Under the pieces are notes generated by a model that searched no databases, was not told the DNA's origin, and saw only the letters and a list, made by a program, of their open reading frames with translations. From Candidatus Gastranaerophilales bacterium (GTDB lineage: Bacteria; Cyanobacteriota; Vampirovibrionia; Gastranaerophilales; Gastranaerophilaceae): a stretch of DNA of 38,440 bases. Shown one piece after another: positions 24,047 through 32,500 of the stretch. Every line of letters starts with the position of its first letter. Positions within the stretch are counted from its first letter, which is position 1. The stretch is from positions 1-38,440 of the forward strand of contig CAAHDT010000013.1 of assembly GCA_900770525.1 (NCBI GenBank), read 5' to 3'. The position numbers were made by a program, and so were the translations under genes.

Positions 24047-25240
24047 TTATTTAAATTGTTCTAATAGCATTCCATGAGATTCCAGATAATCTAACCACTC
24101 TTTTTTATCCGGTAGCACATCTGCTCTGGTTTTACCGTTCAAAAGTGCATCATCTCCGTCAGTTCCATTTAGTTTTTGCATAACTTTATTGTGGAAAACA
24201 TCTGCATCTACAGACCAATCCTCACTATCAAACGATTTTCCGGTAGATTGTTCCATAATATCGATATAATCAACAATTTGTTTTACAGTCATATTTGAAG
24301 TTGCTTCAAATTTTTCGAGTTGGGCTTTGTTTTCAGGTTTCAATAAAGCTCGGAAATCAGAAGCTTTCATCCCTCTAACATTTTCCCAGTCTGCTTTATA
24401 TTGTGCATATTCAGCCTTAGACATTTTAGCGACCTGCGTTTCCGGAATAGTTTTGAACGCCGCCCATGCAAGACGATTTTTAACCTCTTCCGAAGTGTTT
24501 ACACTATTTTCATCCTTCAAAGAACTAAATACAAACGAGCAACTTTTCGCATCTGCTAGTGTACCATCAGGCTTTAATTTAGGTTGCTCCCCAATAGGTG
24601 GTTTTGAAATATCTCCTCCACAACAAGAAACAAGTTCATCCGAAGTCGCTAAGCGTGTATATGCCGAATTATTAAGTCTGTTATAAAGAGCGGGCTCCTT
24701 AAGTAGCCAACGGTTTGCTTGAGTTTTCATAGTATCATATAAAAGTTGAGTTTCATCCTGATTAAGTTCAACGCCGTACCTATCCTGCATCATTGCCTTA
24801 ATTCCAATCATTGGATCTTCATTTTCAATCCAATCTTGACACCAAGCTTCAAAAGAACTACCTTTATCATCAGCTACTAGCGATAGGTTATACTTTTTGG
24901 CAAATTGTTCAGGAGTCAAATCTCCTATTTTATGGTTGTCATCTGTATTATGAACACGCCACATTTCATCTTCAACATTATCAATTGTTCCATTTGGACG
25001 TTTGTCGTATGAAAACCATTTATTTGTATCTCTATCGGCAAAATAAATTGCCTCTAACATCGCATTTGCTTTTTGTTCAGTATAACCGGCACTCAAAAGC
25101 TCTTCTTTAGAGATTTTTCCATCTTTATTTTTGTCCAATTTAGTGAATAAACTTTCGTTTGTTTGCGCACTTTTTGTAGAGGATGTCTTGCTTGAACGGT
25201 GAGAACTTCCCAAACCAAATACGGGATTAATTTCTGTCAT
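24047..25240 (-). CDS. EF-hand protein of unknown function
   Basis: A 397-residue protein without a Sec signal. Residues 1-30 are Ser/Thr-rich and probably flexible. A canonical 12-residue EF-hand loop, DKNKDGKISKEE (36-47), should bind calcium. A second Asp/Asn-rich segment (69-90: ADRDTNKWFSYDKRPNGTID) looks like a degenerate second hand. The rest is helical, with a Cys-Cys pair in VSCCGGD (about 203-209) and no known domain. AAAAGGAGT lies before the ATG. It is 58 bp after the small gene upstream, probably in one operon. It belongs to the group of unknown genes set between fliI and fliJ. A calcium-responsive secreted or regulatory role is possible but unproven. Confidence 0.55.
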   Translation of the reverse strand: MTEINPVFGLGSSHRSSKTSSTKSAQTNESLFTKLDKNKDGKISKEELLSAGYTEQKANAMLEAIYFADRDTNKWFSYDKRPNGTIDNVEDEMWRVHNTDDNHKIGDLTPEQFAKKYNLSLVADDKGSSFEAWCQDWIENEDPMIGIKAMMQDRYGVELNQDETQLLYDTMKTQANRWLLKEPALYNRLNNSAYTRLATSDELVSCCGGDISKPPIGEQPKLKPDGTLADAKSCSFVFSSLKDENSVNTSEEVKNRLAWAAFKTIPETQVAKMSKAEYAQYKADWENVRGMKASDFRALLKPENKAQLEKFEATSNMTVKQIVDYIDIMEQSTGKSFDSEDWSVDADVFHNKVMQKLNGTDGDDALLNGKTRADVLPDKKEWLDYLESHGMLLEQFK

Positions 25241-25298
25241 ACTTATACTCCTTTTCTCTCGTTATAATCATTACTTAATTTATAAATTTAGGATATTA

Positions 25299-25664
25299 CT
25301 ATGCCATTTCAGGCTTGTTATTTTGTGGATATTGTTTAGCTACGTCAAAAATACTTGTATTCATAGCGATATGGTTTGAACCTTGTTTGTTTTCTGTTCC
25401 GTTATTTTTGTTAACCTGAATGCCTGTTTCTTTTTGAACATTTTCTAACTTGCTACCTTTCAACATTCCAATAAAAGACTTACCTTCTTTTTTGGCAACA
25501 AAAACAGAAAGATCTTCATCATATTGCCCTTTAAATGCAGCTATATTTTGTAAAGAAACGGTATCACGCCCATTAAAATTAGTTCGCCCGTTCATTAGTT
25601 TAATCATATCTTCCTGTTTGAATGTTGGAAACTGTTTATAAATATCTCCGACAGTAATTGACAT
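25299..25664 (-). CDS. small protein of unknown function
   Basis: A 121-residue soluble protein with no recognised domain. It starts MSITVGDIYKQFPTFKQEDM. It has a central Gly/Lys-rich segment and an Asn/Gln-rich tail that looks disordered. No signal peptide is present. AGAAAGGAT precedes the ATG, and a GGCAATTT/TATTAA promoter-like pair lies 67 nt upstream. It is the first gene of a leftward pair with the EF-hand protein. It could be a chaperone or partner of that protein; this is context only. Confidence 0.5.
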   Translation of the reverse strand: MSITVGDIYKQFPTFKQEDMIKLMNGRTNFNGRDTVSLQNIAAFKGQYDEDLSVFVAKKEGKSFIGMLKGSKLENVQKETGIQVNKNNGTENKQGSNHIAMNTSIFDVAKQYPQNNKPEMA

Positions 25665-25752
25665 AATAAAATCCTTTCTAAAAATTAAATCCTTACATGT
25701 TTAATAAAACAGCCAACTGTTCGAAATTGCCCATCAAGACACACGACGCCTG

Positions 25753-25777
25753 CTATGCTATGCTATGCTATGCTATG
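25753..25777. repeat. five tandem CTATG units
   Basis: Perfect 5-bp microsatellite, 25 bp, in the divergent intergenic region. Copy-number changes by slippage would alter promoter spacing. Confidence 0.9.
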
Positions 25778-25816
25778 AGGCATTATAGCTGGATTTCAGC
25801 CATTTTTAAACTCGTC

Positions 25817-25834
25817 TTTACATTTCGTTACAAA
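25817..25834 (+). promoter_or_regulatory. exact HLR1 (RpaB-type) consensus match
   Basis: TTTACATTTCGTTACAAA fits (G/T)TTACA(T/A)(T/A)NN(G/T)TTACA(T/A)(T/A) at every position. In Cyanobacteria this element is bound by the response regulator RpaB. Confidence 0.5.
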
Positions 25835-25937
25835 TAGTTGCAATCTTAACAATTTTCGAAATACATATACCCTTTTGGCGAATGGAATAATTCAAAATCT
25901 AATATAAACTCCATCTATAAATCAGAGGAGTATACTT

Positions 25938-26477
25938 ATGAAGAAATTATTTATTACTTTTTGTCTGCTTTGCTTAGGTGGTAGCACTTTTGCTGCAACA
26001 CGTTATGTTACGACTCAAACACCGTTGCCCAATAACTACTACAACAATTATCAAATACGAGATTACAATTATAACAAACTTGCCGATGTAGAAATGTCAA
26101 TGTATGGTAGAACTTTTCAAAATCAAGGTATAGATGCGCGCTTAAATCGATTAGAACAAAATGTATTTAACAAAACATACCCTAATAACAGCATTGAACA
26201 AAGAATTAACAACTTAATCGTAAATTATAATAACAATACAAACCTTACCCCCGTAAATAATTCAAATAGCAAAATTAAAAACATAATTGACAACATAAGC
26301 TCAAGTTTTTTCGGGTGTCCAACCGGCCTAACTCCACCTGTTAATCCATACTATAGCTACGGCTCAAACGGTTATGGCTCAAATTACGGGAACTATCAGG
26401 ACTATTACGGTAACAACGGTTGGTACAGAAATAATCGCCAATTTGGAACAGGAACAGGAATTCATATACTTGACTAA
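25938..26477 (+). CDS. secreted Asn/Tyr-rich protein with 21-residue repeat
   Basis: A 179-residue exported protein. Residues 1-19 are a clear Sec signal peptide (MKKLF start, TFA cleavage). The mature part has a tandem pair of 21-residue units (about 51-92): VEMSMYGRTFQNQGIDARLN and LEQNVFNKTYPNNSIEQRIN, sharing the pattern (V/L)E-x3-(Y/F)-x2-T-(F/Y)-x-N-x2-I-(D/E)-x-R-(L/I)-N. The C-terminal 50 residues are Gly/Tyr/Asn-rich and low in complexity. AGAGGAG precedes the ATG. It is probably a periplasmic or surface protein; no function can be assigned. It lies just before fliJ. Confidence 0.6.
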   Translation: MKKLFITFCLLCLGGSTFAATRYVTTQTPLPNNYYNNYQIRDYNYNKLADVEMSMYGRTFQNQGIDARLNRLEQNVFNKTYPNNSIEQRINNLIVNYNNNTNLTPVNNSNSKIKNIIDNISSSFFGCPTGLTPPVNPYYSYGSNGYGSNYGNYQDYYGNNGWYRNNRQFGTGTGIHILD

Positions 26478-26567
26478 TAAAAAATTATTATTAAATATAT
26501 CATACATTTAGATGTTTATCATCTTGCTTAAATCATTAATAATATAAGCAAGAAAGTGTAGTCTAAA

Positions 26568-27056
26568 ATGCCTTTTCGATACAGATTACAAAAAATTCTG
26601 GATTTCAGAATCCGTAAAAAAGAAGAACAATTACTCGTAGTGCAAAAAGCACAACAGGCAGTCTTTATCGCGGAAGAGAACATCAGAAAAAATAACGAAG
26701 AGATTCAGGCTACGCAGATAAATATGCGCAAGGCTGACCCAATGATGTACGATACTTACGACAAATACCTTATACACCTTTGGGAAAAAGCCGAACAACT
26801 TGAACAAATTCGTGTAGAAGCTCAAAAAGCACTCGACATTGAAAAACAAAAACTGGTAAAACTTGAACAAGCAGTAAAAGTTCTTGAAAAACACAAAGAG
26901 AAAAGTCGCGAGGCTTATCTTGAAGAAGAAAAGAAAGCAGAATTAAAACAATATTCCGAACTCGGCGTAACCAGATACTTTGCACAAAGCAAAGAACGGC
27001 AAGAAGAGGAAGAAAAAGAAATTATGAGGCAATTAGCCGAACTGGAGGTAGAATAA
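26568..27056 (+). CDS. fliJ: flagellar export chaperone FliJ
   Basis: A 162-residue coiled-coil protein. The start MPFRYRLQKILDFRIRKKEE is the family's signature N-terminus, and the rest is an uninterrupted charged two-helix coiled coil of the expected length. FliJ acts as the central stalk of the FliI ATPase ring and escorts substrates to FlhA. No strong Shine-Dalgarno or N6 -10 box is present; GAAAG about 12 nt upstream is weak. fliK follows after 4 bp, so fliJ-fliK-hook gene form one operon. Confidence 0.87.
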   Translation: MPFRYRLQKILDFRIRKKEEQLLVVQKAQQAVFIAEENIRKNNEEIQATQINMRKADPMMYDTYDKYLIHLWEKAEQLEQIRVEAQKALDIEKQKLVKLEQAVKVLEKHKEKSREAYLEEEKKAELKQYSELGVTRYFAQSKERQEEEEKEIMRQLAELEVE

Positions 27057-27060
27057 ACAA

Positions 27061-28008
27061 ATGAACATAGATACAGCAACAAGCAAAACCGCAATATTTT
27101 CAAGCAACGAAATGGCAACCGCCGCTTCTGCAACTCAAGCTAAAAGATTTTCCGGTAACAGTACCTCATTTGCGTCTGAAATGAATGCCTCAAAAACCGA
27201 GGACACAAAAGAAACAACTGAAACATCTAAAGAAATAGATTCAACAGAAAAATCCGAAAAAACAGACAAAGCGACAAAAAAAGAAACTAAAAAAACTGAA
27301 AACAAAACCTCAGAAAAATTAACCAAAGAGCAAACAAACGAAAATTCTCAAACACTAACAGGTGAGATTTCTACAACTGATCAGCAAAACGGACAGAATA
27401 ATTATCAAGGTCAAAACCAACAAAATCAGAACGCATATAGTGCATTGTCAGATGAAGTTCAAGCCTATATGAATGCCAATGGCGGGAATTTTAATTTCAC
27501 CAACATTAATCCAATGGGGGCAACAACAAGAAATCAAATAAGTTCACTTTCAACATCTGTTGATTACACATCAATCCAAATGTCAGATACCGATGCAAAA
27601 TTCTTTGCAGACTTAGTATCAAAGACAGATATGTCAATGGGAAGTGTAGCTGCAGAATTTCAAAAAGCACTTCAACAAGGTGATGTTAAGATGGTTCAGT
27701 CAACTGCCAAAGCTTCTGCTGCGTTAATTGAGGCTTTGAAAGAGTCATCAAAAACCAATCAACCGTTCAGAATAGATTTTGACAAAGACGTATCGGTAGT
27801 TTTACAAGTAGATAAAGCCGGTAATATTAACGCAAACTTTATTCCGGGAGATAAAGCTGTTGAAAACTATTTGAGAAATAATATTGATTTCTTAAAACAA
27901 AGATTTGACGAAGAAAACATTTCATACGGCGAATTAGGATACTCACAATCCCGTAACCGCAAAGATGAACAACAAAGAAGAAACAACAAGGAGAGCGGAA
28001 ATGAATGA
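27061..28008 (+). CDS. fliK: flagellar hook-length control protein FliK
   Basis: A 315-residue protein whose N-terminal 200 residues are low-complexity, rich in Thr, Glu, Lys and Gln, as expected for the extended ruler part. The C-terminal about 100 residues fit the FliK_C (Flg_hook) domain: a helix (SAALIEALKES), then RIDFDKDVSVVLQVDKAGNINANFIPGD, then VENYLRNNIDFLKQRFDEENISYGEL, matching the family's strand-strand-helix order. FliK measures hook length and switches export specificity through FlhB. Its 3' end overlaps the next gene by 8 bp. The call depends on domain order and context because sequence conservation is low. Confidence 0.75.
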   Translation: MNIDTATSKTAIFSSNEMATAASATQAKRFSGNSTSFASEMNASKTEDTKETTETSKEIDSTEKSEKTDKATKKETKKTENKTSEKLTKEQTNENSQTLTGEISTTDQQNGQNNYQGQNQQNQNAYSALSDEVQAYMNANGGNFNFTNINPMGATTRNQISSLSTSVDYTSIQMSDTDAKFFADLVSKTDMSMGSVAAEFQKALQQGDVKMVQSTAKASAALIEALKESSKTNQPFRIDFDKDVSVVLQVDKAGNINANFIPGDKAVENYLRNNIDFLKQRFDEENISYGELGYSQSRNRKDEQQRRNNKESGNE

Positions 28009-28837
28009 TTCATACACCACAGCCTTAAACACTCAAAAATCCACAACTAACTGGATGGACGTTATTGCAGATAACATGACAAACGTCTACACCCCAGGGT
28101 TTAGAGAAAAACAAGTTAACTTTAAAACATTCTTGGGCGGAGCTATTTCCGATGATTACGCCAAAAATCTTGGACAAGGGAAATCAACCCCAGGAACAGC
28201 AAACGAAAACTTATTTTTAGAAGGGAAAGGCTTTTTTCTCGTAAAAGATTCCGAGGGGAAAAGCATATATACTCGTCTTGGAGATTTCACGTTTGACGGA
28301 GAAGGTGTTTACCGTGATAAAAGCGGGAATACCGTACAAGGCTATATTCTAAATGACAAAGGCGAAATAATGCAAGGCACAAAGTCTATCACATCAGACT
28401 TGTACCAAGAAACCGCAATGAAAGGCGGTTCACTGGATATCCCAACAACAAACATTAAGCTTTGGATAGACCCGAATAACGGTAAATTTCTTGGTAAATA
28501 TGACGATTATGAAATAAAAAATGACGGAACAATCTACGGAAAAGCCGACAACGGCAAAAGAAGTGTTCCATTGTATAGAATTACGACAAGAAACTTCCAT
28601 AATTCAGCAGCATTGTATGAATTCAAAGACGGACAATTTATTGAAACAGAAGAATCAGGGAAACCGTTACTCGGATGTGGAGAAATTCGTTCCGGCTTGT
28701 TAGAATTGTCAAACGCTGACTTTAAAGGGAATATCTCATATTTCCAGATGGCAAAATTGCAATTAGAAATTACAAACAAACTAATTTCTACAAACAAAGA
28801 ACTGCTTGAAGAAGCATTGCGTTTAGTAGGTTCATAG
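28001..28837 (+). CDS. flagellar rod/hook protein of the FlgE/F/G family
   Basis: A 278-residue axial protein. The N-terminal signature reads LNTQKSTTNWMDVIADNMTN followed by VYTPGFR (rod family: ANN.AN..TPGFK). The FlgE/F/G core follows: LEGKGFFLVKDSEGKSIYTRLGDFTFD. The C-terminal helix carries LELSNADFKGNISYFQMAKLQLEITNKLI. Length is nearest FlgG/FlgF (about 250-260) rather than the longer hook protein FlgE. The normal Asn pair ANN reads ADN. I start at the ATG at 28001, which has AAGGAGAGCGG, rather than an upstream in-frame ATG at 27965. It should polymerise outside the inner membrane after export. It is the last flagellar gene in the window. Confidence 0.85.
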   Translation: MNDSYTTALNTQKSTTNWMDVIADNMTNVYTPGFREKQVNFKTFLGGAISDDYAKNLGQGKSTPGTANENLFLEGKGFFLVKDSEGKSIYTRLGDFTFDGEGVYRDKSGNTVQGYILNDKGEIMQGTKSITSDLYQETAMKGGSLDIPTTNIKLWIDPNNGKFLGKYDDYEIKNDGTIYGKADNGKRSVPLYRITTRNFHNSAALYEFKDGQFIETEESGKPLLGCGEIRSGLLELSNADFKGNISYFQMAKLQLEITNKLISTNKELLEEALRLVGS

Positions 28838-28928
28838 TTATAAGTTTGTAATATAATCAATTACTAAAATTTTGGTGAGTTCCCCTCACCATATATCAAC
28901 ACGATTAAACTCCATTTATTAAGTTACA

Positions 28929-28953
28929 GGGATTTCTCCGAAATCCCTTTTTT
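28929..28953 (+). terminator. terminator after the flagellar fliJ-fliK-hook operon
   Basis: GGGATTT (28929-28935) pairs with AAATCCC (28941-28947), followed by TTTTTT. A smaller hairpin, GGTGAG/CTCACC, lies upstream near 28874-28890. Confidence 0.88.
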
Positions 28954-28962
28954 ATTGTATAA

Positions 28963-28992
28963 AAAACGAACCGCAATTTAGCGATTCGTTTT
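28963..28992 (-). terminator. terminator of the DUF1858 gene
   Basis: AAAACGAACCGC (28963-28974) pairs with GCGATTCGTTTT (28981-28992) with one G-T pair. On the minus strand a T tract follows. It may work in both directions. Confidence 0.75.
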
Positions 28993-29020
28993 ATATTTAT
29001 ACCTATATAATTTATAGTGA

Positions 29021-29224
29021 CTATCCTTCAATCAATTCGTTGATTTCTGCAACCATTTGATCCGGATCGAAGCCATGAACTTTTGCACCAGCTTCAAGGT
29101 TTTCAAATCTTGCTGCTGCACATCCCAAACAACCCATTCCATATTTTTGGAATACTGCAACACTTTCAGGATAAGCTTGTGCTACTTCTAAAATTCCCAT
29201 ATCTTTTGTTACTTTTCCTGCCAT
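29021..29224 (-). CDS. DUF1858 redox-disulfide protein
   Basis: A 67-residue DUF1858 protein (the small domain also found near hybrid-cluster proteins). It starts with KVTKDMGILEVAQAYPESVAVFQKYGM and carries the CxxC pair in GMGCLGCAAA (residues 29-38), expected to form a redox disulfide or bind metal. The usual helix FENLEAGAKVHGFD follows. Length is typical. AAAGGAGAA precedes the ATG. The partner is unknown, but such proteins are common in anaerobes. It is divergent from a tiny gene at 29301. Confidence 0.85.
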   Translation of the reverse strand: MAGKVTKDMGILEVAQAYPESVAVFQKYGMGCLGCAAARFENLEAGAKVHGFDPDQMVAEINELIEG

Positions 29225-29300
29225 AATATTTCTCCTTTTATTGACTTTTTCTACTTTTTCCTTAAATAAATTATACTACAAAAAGAAGGATGTGTATATT

Positions 29301-29471
29301 ATGGATTTTTTCAAAAACTTTTTTAATGACGAAAATCAAGTTGTCGGACTTTGCGCGTTCAAAAAGAAAAAAGACAAAACCTTAAATCTTCAATTTAACT
29401 TTGAACCAAAATTCAAAGCAACAAGGTTAATATATGACACAAACACATCTAACAATTTTTTCTTGCTTTAG
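29301..29471 (+). CDS. tiny basic protein of unknown function
   Basis: A 56-residue protein starting MDFFKNFFNDENQVVGLCAF, followed by a Lys-rich segment and an aromatic/basic tail. The ATG at 29301 has AGAAGGATG upstream, with a TATACT box near 29272. An in-frame ATG at 29241 lacks such signals. The N-terminus is amphipathic and could bind membrane. It is placed between divergent DUF1858 and the convergent end of the AsmA-like gene. No homologue is recognised; its reality is moderately supported. Confidence 0.4.
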   Translation: MDFFKNFFNDENQVVGLCAFKKKKDKTLNLQFNFEPKFKATRLIYDTNTSNNFFLL

Positions 29472-29503
29472 GGATATCTTAGTTAACTTCGCTTTCAAAT
29501 GCG

Positions 29504-32500
29504 CTACTTAACCCATTTGAAACTTTTAACATAGTTAATACCATTAATATCCCCATTAATATCAACGGCAAAAATTCTTGCAACATTACTATGTTCATCT
29601 GTAGGAATTTTTTTAATCTTTTCCGCCATCTCTTCTGACAATTCACTCTTATTCAACAATGGAATTGTATTCAATAAAGTATTCAATGAGAGATTTTTAA
29701 TCTTGCTAAATACAGACGTAACATTTGATGACAAAGTGCCATAAACTTCCATATTCGCAATATAATTTTCAATATTATAAGAACCGGTTAAATACAAATT
29801 CAAATCTTTACCTTTAGAAAATACTTCTAAATTCTTCACGATACCGTCTTGGACATCATAATGTCCTGTTATACTCTTAAAGTTTCCAGTCTTAAGAGGA
29901 GTAATTAAGTCAATAATGCCATTTATAGAAATACCTGTAATTCCACTTGAAACCAAATTGCCGGCTTTTAACAAATATTCCAATGAACCGAGTTTTGGCA
30001 TTCTACCATCAGCTATTACAAACTTACCATTACCAGAAAGAGTTTTTGTACACTCTGTTTGAGTTTTACCAGTACAACTCAAATCCATATCACCGTTTAT
30101 TATCCCATAAAATTGCCCTTTTAAGTCAAACAAAGCTTCACTTAATGTTTGGGCATTTGAATTATTAATATGAGAAATAATATTAAGTCTGTTATTTAAC
30201 AGATTATATGATGCATTACCGTTAACGTCACCGTCAGCTAACTTAAAACTATAATTTTTTGAATGAGCCACCATATTTTTGTCAATAGTTAAATCAGATT
30301 TAAAATCTGTTGCCCGCAAACCACGAATTTTTATATTGTCAGCCGTTATTTCTCCTTGCTTAATAATTATTGGAATAATATCAGCGTTCTTCGTATTAGT
30401 TTTAAGTCCGAGTTGTTGCTTGTATAAATCAGCTTCATATTCTTGGATAGCATCGGAAATCTTATTCAAATCCAAATCATCAAAATGTAACTTAACGTTA
30501 TTAAATGTATATGGCGCAACGAAACGATTACGCATTACTGCATCTAAAGTAATCGTATTATCCAAAACAGAACTCTTGGTTTTAATATCGACAGTATCAT
30601 GCTTGAAGTTTAAGCTAATATCCTTAACAGTTGTATCAAATACAGGCATATCAATACTTGTAACGTCAAGAGTTCCCAGAACCTTAGGAGACTCTAACTT
30701 ACCGTTAATCAGTAGGTTTGAAGTAAATACTCCCTGTTTCATAAACGGTTTTTTAAATATAATATTAAAGATTTTAGCATCCGTAGGGTTTTCAGTCTTT
30801 ACACTAAAATTTCTAAACTTCAAATTATTCTTCCCTATCATCTCAATATCACCACTAGCTTTTAGTTGGGTATTAGGATAACGTCTGTTATTTTGAGAAG
30901 TAATAATTTTATCATAAGTAAAGTTGTTTAGTCTTAAACTTGTAGGACTTGTTATACTGTCAATATAAATTCTTACAGGATTAACCAAGTCGCCAATAGT
31001 CGCACCCATATAGTAAAGTGAAGAACTTTCGTCCAGTTTTAATTCTGTCTTGGCATTAAGTTTATCAATATTCCCCCTCATATTAGATGAGAACATCACA
31101 TCGCCTTTAAGTTTTATCGGATAAACAGACTTTGCATTAAAGAACTGGTCAAAAAACTCTTGAGAAGGTTTTGCATTTACATACAAATTCAAGTCCGGAT
31201 TTTTAACCACATTACTAATTTTACCATTTAAAAATACCGGCATAACGCCAACATAACCATTAATTTTATTCAAATTAAGGTTATTATTATCAAATAATGC
31301 ATTTCCGTTTAAAACCTTTATTCTCAAATGTTTTGGGTTATACAATACGCTTGCACCATCCAGTTTTGAATATAATCTTACATTGTTATTTTTAATTTTT
31401 GAGGCAACGTCAATAGTGCCATTAAATCTTGAAAAATCTTTCCATTGAGGAATTTGCGAAAACTCCAAACCATTCAACGAAGCTAAATCAAAATTTTTCA
31501 TTGAAAAAGTTCCGCTAATTAACCTATCATCCGAAAAAACACTATCAGCATCAATTTGTAAATTAAACGGATTTTTTCTTATAGTACCTCTAATTGTCGA
31601 AGTTTTTAAGTGCGAATTTTTAATTTCAAAATCACTATTATTAACAAGTATCAATGACTTGGCACCAAAATTGTTATATATTTTACCTTTTGTCACAATC
31701 TTGTCATAATCAAATTTTTCCAAATCAATCGGCCCCTGATAATGTCCGCTGAATGAAGTGTGAATAGTATTCATCCCGGGAAGAGAAGGAACTTTGTTCC
31801 CATAAAGAAGTTGAGCAATTTTTATTCCATCTGAAGCAATAAACTTATGTGAAACAACATTTGACGTAACTATGTCTTTCTTTATAACGCCATTTGCGCT
31901 AATTGGAGAATTTATAAGGTTTGCCTTAATATTAAAATCACCATCTTCACGGTTAAAGTGAACTAATCCGGAAATATTTGTAGCAGGTATTTTTTGTGCA
32001 AAAAATGTCATATTATTTGAAATAAATTCAATCGAACCTTTGGCGAACAAATCCTTATTAAATACAGGTTCTTGCCCTCTATTCACATGCCCGAAAATAT
32101 TAAGGAAGATTTTTGTTTTGCCGTTAGCAGTTTTGATAGGTGCCAACATCTGTTGTAATTCTGCTAATATTGGCGAAGTGTTTATTATATTCAACAAATC
32201 TTTTGAATTTTGTCCGTCACCCTTTACATTTACACTCAAATCACCTTTTAAATTACAAGTACCATCAATATTCACAGGCAAATTATTAAGATAAGTCGAC
32301 GTTGTCTTAAAATTAACATCCGTATCGTCAAAATTAACTTGTCCGCTAATTCCCTTTGCAACCATATTATTAATAGTTTTGAAAGAAGCGCTTCCGTTAT
32401 TAAACGTAATCTTTCCCCAAGAATGAGGTTCCGTTTTAGAGCCGGTAATGTGAATATCCGCAGAACCGGTTCCACCATAAATATTCATCATTGGAACAGG

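Larger units (their letters stand above)
25665..25937. other. divergent regulatory region with repeats
   Basis: 273 bp between divergent genes. Contents from left: the leftward promoter (GGCAATTT on minus at 25731-25724), five tandem CTATG units (25753-25777), TATAGCTGGATTT (25784-25796) and TTTCGTTACAAAT (25823-25835) shared in inverted orientation with the 11-kb region. An exact HLR1 match (25817-25834), a third shared block (AATCTTAACAAT) and a TATAAA box (25903-25908) before the rightward gene follow. Confidence 0.5.

Noticed and set aside
25753..25777. CRISPR-like repeat
   Set aside because: It is a 5-bp microsatellite with no spacers, and no cas gene is present in the window.
30279..30881. 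Open frame of 200 codons on the plus strand inside the AsmA-like gene
   Set aside because: It lies antisense to a continuous 1481-residue gene with clear family features; the frame is a shadow of that gene's codon use.
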